Source: an uncultured Ruminococcus sp.
GTDB taxonomy: Bacteria; Bacillota; Clostridia; Oscillospirales; CAG-272
Direction of reading: 5' to 3'
Length of the DNA stretch: 7,760 nt
NCBI GenBank assembly: GCA_902783905.1
Contig: CACZSP010000034.1
Span: 1-7,760 of the forward strand
The position numbers and the translations under genes are program-made. Of this stretch, positions 1 through 6,255 are shown piece by piece. The notes beneath the pieces were generated by a model. That model searched no databases and was not told where the DNA came from. It saw only the letters and a program-made list of their open reading frames with translations. How positions within the stretch are numbered: the first letter of the stretch is position 1; each line of letters opens with the position of its first letter.

Positions 1-67
1 AGTTTCGCGCCGCCTCCGGGACAAGTTTTGACTGTAAATCCGCCTTTAATCGGATATCCGAATATTT

Positions 68-110
68 ATGCCGGAACACTCCAGAAAAGAGTCTTCCGGC
101 ATTCTTTTTT
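68..110 (+). terminator. Intrinsic terminator of the upstream transcription unit
   Basis: A perfect 9-bp stem pairs bases 68-76 (ATGCCGGAA) with 94-102 (TTCCGGCAT). A C/C mismatch separates it from a further 4-bp inner stem (78-81 with 89-92) and a 7-base loop. The stem is followed by a T-rich tail ending in six Ts at 105-110. This is a standard Rho-independent terminator reading rightward. It lies before the promoter at 132-160, so it should separate the cluster from whatever gene lies to the left. The only stop codon just upstream in a + frame that would suit such a gene is TGA at 29-31, but too little of that frame is visible to call a gene. Confidence 0.85.
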
Positions 111-131
111 CGTCTTACGCCGGTCCGGTAC

Positions 132-160
132 TTGTTTTTTCGGCGCCTTTATGATATAAT
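132..160 (+). promoter_or_regulatory. Sigma-70/SigA-type promoter with extended -10
   Basis: The -10 box is a perfect TATAAT at 155-160, preceded by TG at 152-153, which gives an extended -10 element (TGATATAAT). Seventeen bases upstream, at 132-137, is TTGTTT, a -35 box matching consensus only in TTG. A weak -35 is typical of extended -10 promoters. Transcription would begin near 167 and give a leader of about 44 bases before the first gene. No comparably good promoter was seen further right, so this is the likely promoter of the whole cluster. Confidence 0.8.
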
Positions 161-165
161 ATCAT
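151..165. promoter_or_regulatory. Inverted repeat over the -10 box, possible operator
   Basis: Bases 151-157 (ATGATAT) and 159-165 (ATATCAT) are exact reverse complements around a central A at 158, giving a 15-base near-palindrome that covers the whole -10 box and extends to just before the predicted start of transcription. A dimeric repressor bound here would block the promoter. The sequence is AT-rich and TATAAT is partly self-complementary, so chance is a real alternative. No regulator gene is visible in the window. Confidence 0.35.
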
Positions 166-210
166 GTATATATTTATTCTTAAAGCGGACAGAAACGCGG
201 AGTGTAACCT

Positions 211-1407
211 ATGCCGGATAAAAAACTTCAATGCGGACCGTCTCCGCTGGACGGTATGGATAACGTCGTCTCCCGCTTCGGGACGGAAGGCACGCCGAAA
301 AGAATCGTTCAGATAACAAAAGGGTATATCAACCGCTCCTATTTCGTCGAAACGGAATCGGATGACGGAACGGTACGCAAATATCTTCTGCAGCGGATCA
401 ATACCAACGTGTTCGGCGATCCTGATCTGCTTATGGCAAACTACCGGCTGACCACCGAGCATCTGTACGGGAAGCTCCGTCTTCCGGGTACGAGAGGAAC
501 CGGAGCGGTACAGACGCTCGTCCCGACGGAAAACGGAGATCCTTTCCTTCGGGCAGCCGGCGGATGCTGGAGGATGTTTTCGTTTTTCGATCACGTTTAT
601 TCGCTTGACATTCCCGATTCCCCGGATACTTTTTACAACGCCGGAAGGACCTTCGGACTGTTTCTTCGCGAAATGTCGGACGTGGATCCCGGGGATGTCG
701 GGGTTGTAATTCCGAATTTTCACAATACTTTTTCCCGTTATCTTGATCTTGAGTCGGCGGTTTCGGCAGATCCCGCCGGAAGGGTCGCCGGGGTTTGCGA
801 CGAGATAGCGTTTTACCGCAGGCGACGCGCCTGTTTCGGCGTTATCTCGTCCGCGATCGACGAAGGGGTTATCCCTCTGCGCGTCTGTCACAACGACTGC
901 AATCTCAACAACGTTCTGTTCGACGAAGAGACGCGTCTGCCGGTTGCCGTGATAGATCTCGACACTGTAATGCCTTCGACGCCTCTTTACGACTTCGGCG
1001 ACAGCATGCGAATCGGCACGAATACCGCGCGGGACGACGAAAAGGATCTTTCGAAGGTGAATTTCGATATCGGTCTGTACGAGCGTTACGCGCGCGGATA
1101 TCTGGAGGAGTGCGGAAGTATGCTGACTCCCGACGAGCTGCGCCTTCTCCCGCTCTCGTCGCTCGTCATAACGTCGGAGGACGGAATCCGATTCCTTGCG
1201 GATTATATCAACGGCGACACCTATTACAGCACGTCGTATCCCGGTCAGAATCTCGACCGCTGCCGCACGCAGCTGACGCTGCTCGCGGCAATGGAGAGGC
1301 GCCTGGCGGATATAGTCGGAATACTGAACGAAATCTACTCCGGTCTTCATCTCGGCGTCAATCTTTCCGCCGATGAAACGGCAAAACTCTGGAGCGTAAG
1401 CGAATGA
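211..1407 (+). CDS. N-acetylhexosamine 1-kinase-like sugar kinase (APH fold)
   Basis: The product is a 398-residue cytosolic kinase of the aminoglycoside phosphotransferase superfamily, closest in its motifs to NahK, which phosphorylates GlcNAc or GalNAc at C1 using ATP. Visible signatures are YLLQRINTNVF (58-68) in the N-lobe; the catalytic loop CHNDCNLNNVLFD (226-238), where D229 is the expected base and N234 a metal ligand; the magnesium-binding motif VIDLDTVMP (247-255); and YDFGDSMR (260-267). The length is close to NahK (about 360 residues) with a slightly longer N-terminus. The ATG is preceded by GGAG at 199-202, eight bases upstream, and is the first gene after the promoter. Its stop overlaps the start of the next gene, a nucleotidyltransferase, which suggests that its sugar-1-phosphate is passed on to make an NDP-sugar. 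Homologues are sometimes annotated as mucin desulfatase or homoserine kinase type II. The class is secure, but the exact sugar is inferred. Confidence 0.85.
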   Translation: MPDKKLQCGPSPLDGMDNVVSRFGTEGTPKRIVQITKGYINRSYFVETESDDGTVRKYLLQRINTNVFGDPDLLMANYRLTTEHLYGKLRLPGTRGTGAVQTLVPTENGDPFLRAAGGCWRMFSFFDHVYSLDIPDSPDTFYNAGRTFGLFLREMSDVDPGDVGVVIPNFHNTFSRYLDLESAVSADPAGRVAGVCDEIAFYRRRRACFGVISSAIDEGVIPLRVCHNDCNLNNVLFDEETRLPVAVIDLDTVMPSTPLYDFGDSMRIGTNTARDDEKDLSKVNFDIGLYERYARGYLEECGSMLTPDELRLLPLSSLVITSEDGIRFLADYINGDTYYSTSYPGQNLDRCRTQLTLLAAMERRLADIVGILNEIYSGLHLGVNLSADETAKLWSVSE

Positions 1408-2201
1408 ACAATGCAACCGGCGAAAGCCGCGGTTCGGGAAGAATACGGGCGATCGTTCCGGCGGCGGGAAAAGGAACGCGGCTTGCCGTCGACGGAAGCG
1501 ATCTGCCGAAGGTGCTTCACAAAGTCGCGGGGAGGACGCTCATTGACCGCGTACTCGAGCAGCTGGATTTTATCGAAAAAAAGGACGTTTATATCGTCGT
1601 AGGGTACAAAAAGGAAGAGGTTGCCGCTTCGGTCGGGGAAGGATACAACTTCGTAACCCAGGAAAAGCAGCTCGGTACCGGAAACGCGGTCGCCGTTTGC
1701 GCCGGCGCTTTCCGGGATTTTGACGGAACCGTGCTTGTCACCTTCGGGGATATGCCTCTTTTCCGCCGTGAATCGATGTCCGAAATGTGCCGCCGTCACG
1801 CAGAGTCTGGGGCTGCCTGTACTCTGATGACGGCGTCCGATCCCGAAATAACAGACTGGGCCAGGATCAGACGCGATCGGTCGGGAGCGTTTGTCGGAAT
1901 AGTCGAGGGCAGGGACTGCACCCCCGAGGAGGCGGCTGTCGGCGAGCTTTTCGCCGGGGTTCTCGTCTTCGATTCAAAACTGCTTTTCGAAACGCTTCCC
2001 TTGCTTTCCACAGACAACGCCCAGGGGGAGTACTATCTGACCGAAGTGCCGGGTATCCTCGCCTCGCGCGGGTACAGAGTGGACACCTATATGACCGACG
2101 ATCCCGACGATCTTCGCGGCGTAAACCGCCCGGAGGACGTCGCCGTCTGCGAAAGAATTATCGAGAAAAGAAAACGGAATCACCGAGGTGTTTCAGTATG
2201 A
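1404..2201 (+). CDS. GlmU-N-like sugar-1-phosphate nucleotidyltransferase
   Basis: This 265-residue protein has the nucleotidyltransferase fold of the N-terminal half of GlmU and lacks the left-handed beta-helix acetyltransferase half. Motifs are PAAGKGTR (19-26, nucleotide loop, K23), LPKVLHKVAG (34-43), QLGTGNA (89-95), GDMPL (115-119, metal-binding D116), RIRRDRSGAFVGIVEGRD (154-171, E168), QGEYYLTEV (207-215) and GVN (239-241, metal-binding N241). By family knowledge it would join a sugar-1-phosphate to UTP, releasing pyrophosphate. Two GlmU sugar-pocket segments differ: GYGRI is replaced by DWARI (151-155) and NTGI by FAGV (183-186), so the sugar may not be plain GlcNAc-1-phosphate. The ATG overlaps the kinase stop (ATGA, 1404-1407) with GGAG nine bases upstream, indicating translational coupling. 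The C-terminus is basic. The pairing could recall the LicA/LicC choline genes, but the motifs are GlmU-like, not LicC-like. Confidence 0.85.
   Translation: MNNATGESRGSGRIRAIVPAAGKGTRLAVDGSDLPKVLHKVAGRTLIDRVLEQLDFIEKKDVYIVVGYKKEEVAASVGEGYNFVTQEKQLGTGNAVAVCAGAFRDFDGTVLVTFGDMPLFRRESMSEMCRRHAESGAACTLMTASDPEITDWARIRRDRSGAFVGIVEGRDCTPEEAAVGELFAGVLVFDSKLLFETLPLLSTDNAQGEYYLTEVPGILASRGYRVDTYMTDDPDDLRGVNRPEDVAVCERIIEKRKRNHRGVSV
2185..2190 (+). promoter_or_regulatory. Ribosome binding site fixing the start at 2198
   Basis: GAGGTG lies seven bases before the ATG at 2198, inside the end of the preceding gene. It settles the start of the aminotransferase. The reading frame stays open upstream to an ATG at 1787, but that start would run antiparallel to no known motif and would overlap more than 400 bases of the nucleotidyltransferase. 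Confidence 0.7.
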
Positions 2202-3352
2202 AAAAGATCTATCTTTCGTCTCCGACCATCCACGGAGAGGAGCGGCAGTTCGTCAACGAGGCCTTCGAAAAGAACTGGATAGCTCCGGTCGGATTCAACA
2301 TCGACAACTTCGAAAAGGAGATCGCGGAGTATATCAACGCGACGTCTCCATCCGAATTCTTCCCGATCGCTCTCGATTCGGGAACCGCCTCCCTCCATCT
2401 TGCATACAAGCTTGCCGGAATAAAAAAAGGGACTCCGGTGTTCGTCAGCGATTCGACCTACTGCGCCACCGTTTTTCCGATCACCTACGAAGGCGGCGTT
2501 CCGATCTTCATCGATTCCGAACGCGATTCCTGGAACATGGATCCCGCGGCGCTCGAGCTCGCCTTTGAGCGGCACCCCGAAGTGAAGCACGTTTCGGTGG
2601 TTCATCTGTTCGGGACGGCAGCGAAGATGGACGAGATAACCGAGATCTGCGACAGGCACGGCGCCGTTCTGATCGAGGACGCGGCGGAGGCTCTCGGTTC
2701 GTTCTATCACGGCAGACACTGCGGAACGTTCGGAAAATACAACGTTATTTCTTTCAACGGCAACAAGATCATAACGTCCTCCTCCGGAGGGATGCTGCTC
2801 ACACCCGACAAAGAGTCGCACGATCTTGCCATGAAATACGCGACCCAGTCGCGGGAGCCGGTTATCTGGTTCGAGCATCACGATATCGGTTACAACTACC
2901 GCCTGTCAAACGTCTGCGCGGGCATCGGCCGCGGGCAGCTTCTCCATCTCGAAGAGCACCGGCAGGCGAAAAAGCATATATACGAGACCTACCGGGCCGG
3001 CTTTGCCGATCTTCCGGTAACGATGAACCCGGTCCCGGAAGGATGCGATCCGAACTACTGGCTGAGTTGCATGCTGATCGACCGCGGCGCCGGAGTCCTT
3101 CCGATGACGGTGCTCGACGCGATGAAGGAAAAGGCCAACGCCGAGGGTAGACCGATCTGGAAGCCGATGAGCCTTCAGAAGGTCTACGAAGGATCAAAGC
3201 TCGTGACCGTCGAAGATTATCCCGTCGGATACGATCTTTTCGACCGCGGGCTGTGCCTGCCGTCGGATATCAAGATGACGGAAGAGGATTTGTCGCTGAT
3301 CATCGGCGCCGTCAGAAGCTGCTTCGGAAAAAAATCGGTAACAATTCATTGA
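2198..3352 (+). CDS. EpsN/PglE-like UDP-sugar 4-aminotransferase
   Basis: This 384-residue PLP-dependent enzyme belongs to the DegT/DnrJ/EryC1/StrS family. It should transfer an amino group from glutamate to C4 of a UDP-4-keto-6-deoxy-HexNAc in the cytosol. The N-terminus IYLSSPTIHGEE (4-15) and NWIAP (26-30) match the EpsN/PglE type. Other motifs are SGTASLHLA (61-69, PLP phosphate), IEDAAEALG (159-167, D161 pairs with the PLP ring nitrogen), SFNGNKIIT (185-193, K190 is the Schiff-base lysine), GYNYRLSNV (231-239) and RPIWKPM (318-324). The loop after the lysine reads TSSSGGM where EpsN has TTSGGGM, a mild departure. The length equals EpsN (about 388). The start is chosen from GAGGTG at 2185-2190, the ATGA overlap with the preceding stop, and family alignment. 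In B. subtilis, EpsN works with a dehydratase (EpsC) and an acetyltransferase (EpsM); neither partner is in this window. The family is near certain and the precise product sugar is inferred. Confidence 0.9.
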   Translation: MKKIYLSSPTIHGEERQFVNEAFEKNWIAPVGFNIDNFEKEIAEYINATSPSEFFPIALDSGTASLHLAYKLAGIKKGTPVFVSDSTYCATVFPITYEGGVPIFIDSERDSWNMDPAALELAFERHPEVKHVSVVHLFGTAAKMDEITEICDRHGAVLIEDAAEALGSFYHGRHCGTFGKYNVISFNGNKIITSSSGGMLLTPDKESHDLAMKYATQSREPVIWFEHHDIGYNYRLSNVCAGIGRGQLLHLEEHRQAKKHIYETYRAGFADLPVTMNPVPEGCDPNYWLSCMLIDRGAGVLPMTVLDAMKEKANAEGRPIWKPMSLQKVYEGSKLVTVEDYPVGYDLFDRGLCLPSDIKMTEEDLSLIIGAVRSCFGKKSVTIH

Positions 3353-3362
3353 GCTGACCAAA

Positions 3363-4682
3363 ATGGAGAAACGCATTATAAAATTCAGCCCTCCGGACTT
3401 GACCGAGGCGGAAATCGCCGAGGTCGCAGCCGCAATGCGCTCCGGATGGATAACCACAGGACCCAGGACAAAACTTCTTGAGAGGCGCCTTCGGGCGTTT
3501 ATAGCGGAAGGCCGCAACGATATCGACTGTACGACCGACGAAAACCGCGAAAAGTACGGAAACCGTCTCGTTTGTCTCGGATCGGCGACAGCTGCCGAAG
3601 AGCTTAATCTGAGAGTTCTCGGCGTAGGTCCGGGGGACGAGGTGGTTGTTCCGGCATACACCTACACCGCGACCGCGTCGGCGGCTCTTCACTGCGGAGC
3701 GTCGGTCAGATTCGTCGATATCCGGAAGGACGGGGATCCGGATACGCACATGCCGGGAATGGACCCGGACGCTCTTTCCGCCGCGATAAACGAAAGAACC
3801 AAGGCCGTCATACCCGTCGATCTGGGCGGGATTCCCGCCGATTATGGCGAAATATTCGGGGCTGTCGAAGAAAAGCGCCGGCTTTTCGTCCCGAAAAGCC
3901 CGGACGGCACAAGGCTCGGCGATCTGTCGTCGAGAATTCAGGAGTCGGTCGGGCGAGTCGCTGTCGTCGCCGACAGCGCTCACTCCCTCGGAGCGTCCGC
4001 CGTTTTCCGCGGAGAACGGAAGAATTGCGGGGACATCGCCGATTTCACATCGTTTTCCTTCCACGCCGTCAAGAATTTTACGACTGCCGAAGGAGGAGCC
4101 GCGACCTGGCGGCAGTTCGACGGAATCGAAAACGGCGAGCTTTACTCTGTCTTCCAGCTTCTTTCACTTCACGGACAGAACAAGGACGGGCTTTCAAAGT
4201 CGCAGAGCGGTTCCTGGGAATACGATATCGTCGGTCCCTGGTACAAGTGCAATATGACCGACATCACCGCCGCGATCGGACTGGTCCAGCTTGACAGATA
4301 CCCCGGACTCATCCGCCGCCGCGCGGAGATTATCAAAGAGTACGACGCGCTCTGCGACCGGCTCGGGGTATTCCGTCTTTCTCACTCGACAAAAGACAAA
4401 AGCGGTTCGAATCACCTTTATCTGACCCGTATTCCCGGAGCGGACGAGGAGAAGCGAAACGCAGTCATACGCGAGCTTGCCGGATCGGGAGTCGCCGCGA
4501 ACGTACACTACAAACCGCTTCCGATGATGACGGCGTACGGCGCGGACTGCTCGCGCTGTCCCAACGCGTACGCCTATTTCCGCAATCTGGTAACGCTCCC
4601 TCTGCACACGCTCCTTTCGGACGACGACGTCGCCTGGGTCTGCGAGTGTTTTGAATCCGCCGTACGGAAGGTAATGCGCTGA
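3363..4682 (+). CDS. Second DegT/DnrJ/EryC1/StrS sugar aminotransferase
   Basis: This 439-residue PLP-dependent sugar aminotransferase is clearly different from its neighbour. Motifs are SGWITTGPRT (27-36), GSATAAEELN (73-82, PLP phosphate), VPAYTYTATASA (96-107), IPVDLGGIPADY (150-161), VVADSAHSLGA (201-211, D204), FSFHAVKNFTTAEGG (231-245, K237 is the Schiff-base lysine), WEYDIV (285-290), NMTDITAAIG (297-306), HYKPLP (382-387) and LPLHTLLSDDDV (412-423). It is 50-60 residues longer than typical family members. Extra sequence lies around 50-68 and 165-198, as in a longer subgroup I recall from Bacillota polysaccharide clusters. It presumably aminates a 4-keto (or 3-keto) nucleotide sugar, but the substrate cannot be read from the sequence. 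The start is ten bases after the previous stop, with only a weak GAG-rich site, so coupling to upstream translation is likely. It lies directly before the phosphoglycosyl transferase, which suggests that its product may be the priming sugar or an early added sugar. Confidence 0.87.
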   Translation: MEKRIIKFSPPDLTEAEIAEVAAAMRSGWITTGPRTKLLERRLRAFIAEGRNDIDCTTDENREKYGNRLVCLGSATAAEELNLRVLGVGPGDEVVVPAYTYTATASAALHCGASVRFVDIRKDGDPDTHMPGMDPDALSAAINERTKAVIPVDLGGIPADYGEIFGAVEEKRRLFVPKSPDGTRLGDLSSRIQESVGRVAVVADSAHSLGASAVFRGERKNCGDIADFTSFSFHAVKNFTTAEGGAATWRQFDGIENGELYSVFQLLSLHGQNKDGLSKSQSGSWEYDIVGPWYKCNMTDITAAIGLVQLDRYPGLIRRRAEIIKEYDALCDRLGVFRLSHSTKDKSGSNHLYLTRIPGADEEKRNAVIRELAGSGVAANVHYKPLPMMTAYGADCSRCPNAYAYFRNLVTLPLHTLLSDDDVAWVCECFESAVRKVMR

Positions 4683-4683
4683 G

Positions 4684-5379
4684 ATGCTCTCAAAGTGGGA
4701 AAAACTTCCGGACTTTATGAGAATTCCCGAGGTCAGACCTTACTGGGAATTTCTGAACGGGAAACGGGCAGCGATTTTTTTCAAGCGTGTATTCGATATT
4801 GTGACCGCCTGTCTGCTCCTTCTTCTTCTGTCTTTGCCGATGGCGGTCATCGCGTTTCTGATAAAGACGGATTCAAAGGGGCCGGCGATCTACAGGCAGG
4901 AGCGAGTCACCAAAAACGGAAAACGTTTCCGGATACACAAATTCCGCACGATGGTGGAGGGCGCCGAAACGATCGGTACGGCCGTGACACCCGGGAAGGA
5001 TCCGCGGATAACGGGGATAGGTGAAAAACTGAGACGTCTCCGCCTTGACGAGATCCCTCAGCTTTTAGACGTTTTATCCGGAAATATGAGTTTCGTCGGC
5101 ACAAGACCCGAGGCGGTTAAATACGTTGAACGGTATCTTCCTGCGTATTACGCCACCCTCCTTTTGCCGGCGGGAATAACCTCCGAGGCGAGTATCCGCT
5201 ATATGGACGAGGAAAAGCTTCTCGAAGCCGCCGAAGACGTCGACAAAGTCTATATCGAAGACGTTCTTCCGCAGAAGATGAAAATCAATCTTGAATCGGT
5301 ACGGAATTTCGGATTCTTCCGGGATATCGGGACGATGTTCAGAACGGTTTTCGCGGTATTCGGGGGAAAAAAAGAATAA
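4684..5379 (+). CDS. Monotopic phosphoglycosyl transferase (PglC/EpsL-like sugar transferase)
   Basis: This 231-residue bacterial sugar transferase (PF02397 type) would move a sugar-1-phosphate from a UDP-sugar to undecaprenyl phosphate on the inner face of the membrane, the first committed step of glycan assembly. It has a 30-residue soluble N-terminal extension; FFKRVFDI (32-39); one hydrophobic re-entrant segment (about 37-60) broken by P52; DSKGPAIYRQERV (63-75); HKFRTM (85-90); the catalytic pair D122-E123 in RLDEIPQL (120-127); and GTRPE (139-143). There is only one membrane segment, so it is the small PglC/EpsL form and not a polyisoprenyl-phosphate hexose transferase with four extra helices. 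The start lies one base after the previous stop, with GGAAGG twelve bases upstream. Together with the EpsN-like gene it suggests a di- or mono-N-acetylated amino-deoxy sugar as the first residue, but substrate choice is inferred. Confidence 0.92.
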   Translation: MLSKWEKLPDFMRIPEVRPYWEFLNGKRAAIFFKRVFDIVTACLLLLLLSLPMAVIAFLIKTDSKGPAIYRQERVTKNGKRFRIHKFRTMVEGAETIGTAVTPGKDPRITGIGEKLRRLRLDEIPQLLDVLSGNMSFVGTRPEAVKYVERYLPAYYATLLLPAGITSEASIRYMDEEKLLEAAEDVDKVYIEDVLPQKMKINLESVRNFGFFRDIGTMFRTVFAVFGGKKE

Positions 5380-5402
5380 ACGCCGCGTTTTTCCGGCGTT
5401 TT
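5378..5402 (+). terminator. Terminator-like hairpin inside the operon
   Basis: Bases 5378-5385 (AAACGCCG) pair exactly with 5394-5401 (CGGCGTTT), an 8-bp GC-rich stem with an 8-base loop, beginning within the TAA stop of the sugar transferase. The run after the stem is only TTTT (5399-5402), so rightward termination is probably partial. On the opposite strand the stem is followed by a longer T-rich run (complement of 5361-5377), but no minus-strand gene needs it. It may act as an attenuator or an mRNA processing or stability element between the priming genes and the glycosyltransferases. Confidence 0.5.
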
Positions 5403-5421
5403 CGGAGATTTGTTGATAAAA

Positions 5422-6255
5422 ATGGAACATTTCAGTGTTCTTATGTCGATATACGACAGGGAGAAGCCTGAATACGCACGCGAGTGCTTCGAGAGCCTTC
5501 TTCGCCAGACGGTGCCCGCCGACGAGTGGGTAGTGGTCGAGGACGGACCGCTCACTCCGGGCCTTTACTCGCTTCTTGACGAATATCAGGAAAAAAATCC
5601 CGGCCTGATCAGGCGAATTCCTCTGTCCGAAAACCGCGGGCTCGGGCTCGCGCTCCGCGCGGGCGTTCCCGAGTGCACTTTCGGTCTGATAGCGAGGATG
5701 GACACCGACGATATTGCAAGGGAGGACAGGTTCGAGAAAGAACTTGCCGAATTCGAAGCCCGTCCCGAGCTGGATATCGTCGGAAGCCATATACTTGAAT
5801 TCGAGGGAGACCGTTCGAACGTTATTTCACGGAGATCGGTACCGCTGACTCACTCCGGTATAGTAAAATATCAGAAGAGAAGATCGGCTTTCAACCACGG
5901 AACGGTGATGTTCAGAAAAGAAGCCGTTCTCAGGGCAGGGAATTACGAGGACTGTCCGCTGCTTGAAGACGATATGCTCTGGGTCAGGATGATAATGTCC
6001 GGCGCTTACTGCGCGAATATCGACGACTGTCTCGTCCTGTTCAGAACGGGACGGGATATGATCGTCAGGCGCGGCGGTCTCGATTATTTCAAAAAATACA
6101 GGCAGGGAAGAAAGATGATCCTGGGTACCGGTTTTATCGGCAAACGGGATTATGTTTTCACCTGCGCCCTGCAGTTTATCGTCGCTGTCCTTCCGGGACG
6201 GACAAGGCGGTTGCTGTATAAGCTGTTTTTGAGGAAAAAGCCGGGGCCCCAATGA
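5422..6255 (+). CDS. GT2 family glycosyltransferase (AmsE-like)
   Basis: This 277-residue GT-A fold inverting glycosyltransferase (numbered from ATG 5422) is of the type that extends lipid-linked capsule or exopolysaccharide units. The N-terminus FSVLMSIYDREKPEYARECF (4-23) and VVVEDGPLTPGL (37-48) are the nucleotide-binding start. The metal-binding DxD region is MDTDD (93-97), followed by DIVGSHILEFEG (118-129), FNHGTVMFRKEAV (157-169) and LLEDDMLWVRM (180-190), with the usual acidic ED motif. A hydrophobic stretch near 244-258 and a basic tail suggest loose membrane contact. The start is uncertain: GGAG at 5404-5407 lies five bases before TTG 5413 and fourteen before ATG 5422. The latter is preferred because family members begin at about this point. 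TTG 5410 or 5413 would add three or four residues. Donor and acceptor are unknown. The stop overlaps the next start (ATGA). Confidence 0.88.
   Translation: MEHFSVLMSIYDREKPEYARECFESLLRQTVPADEWVVVEDGPLTPGLYSLLDEYQEKNPGLIRRIPLSENRGLGLALRAGVPECTFGLIARMDTDDIAREDRFEKELAEFEARPELDIVGSHILEFEGDRSNVISRRSVPLTHSGIVKYQKRRSAFNHGTVMFRKEAVLRAGNYEDCPLLEDDMLWVRMIMSGAYCANIDDCLVLFRTGRDMIVRRGGLDYFKKYRQGRKMILGTGFIGKRDYVFTCALQFIVAVLPGRTRRLLYKLFLRKKPGPQ

Noticed and set aside
2..31. The tail of an upstream gene in frame 2, ending with TGA at 29-31.
   Set aside because: It is plausible given the terminator at 68-110, but only nine codons are visible and nothing in them can be identified, so it is not called as a gene.
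115..1416. A 433-codon open frame on the minus strand across the first gene and the promoter.
   Set aside because: It covers almost exactly the NahK-like kinase, whose motifs are clear on the + strand. The antisense product is rich in Arg and Val, has no recognisable motif, and is best explained by codon bias keeping the opposite frame open.
1787..2197. An in-frame upstream extension of the EpsN-like aminotransferase, starting at ATG 1787.
   Set aside because: The extra 137 residues are Arg/Ser/Gly-rich, overlap the nucleotidyltransferase in another frame, and have no family match. A strong ribosome site and an ATGA overlap support the start at 2198.
211..2201. A LicA/LicC-like choline kinase and cytidylyltransferase pair, as an alternative reading of the first two genes.
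   Set aside because: The kinase has NahK-specific motifs (YLLQRINTNVF, VIDLDTVMP) and the nucleotidyltransferase has GlmU-type LPKVLH, QLGTGNA and QGEYYLTEV motifs, not LicC ones.
2180..2881. A 233-codon minus-strand open frame inside the EpsN-like gene.
   Set aside because: It is antisense to conserved PLP-enzyme motifs with no independent ribosome site or known family, so it is a shadow.
5074..5790. A 238-codon minus-strand open frame spanning the sugar transferase/GT2 junction.
   Set aside because: It crosses two well-supported + strand genes and the hairpin, has no recognisable domain, and is a frame shadow.
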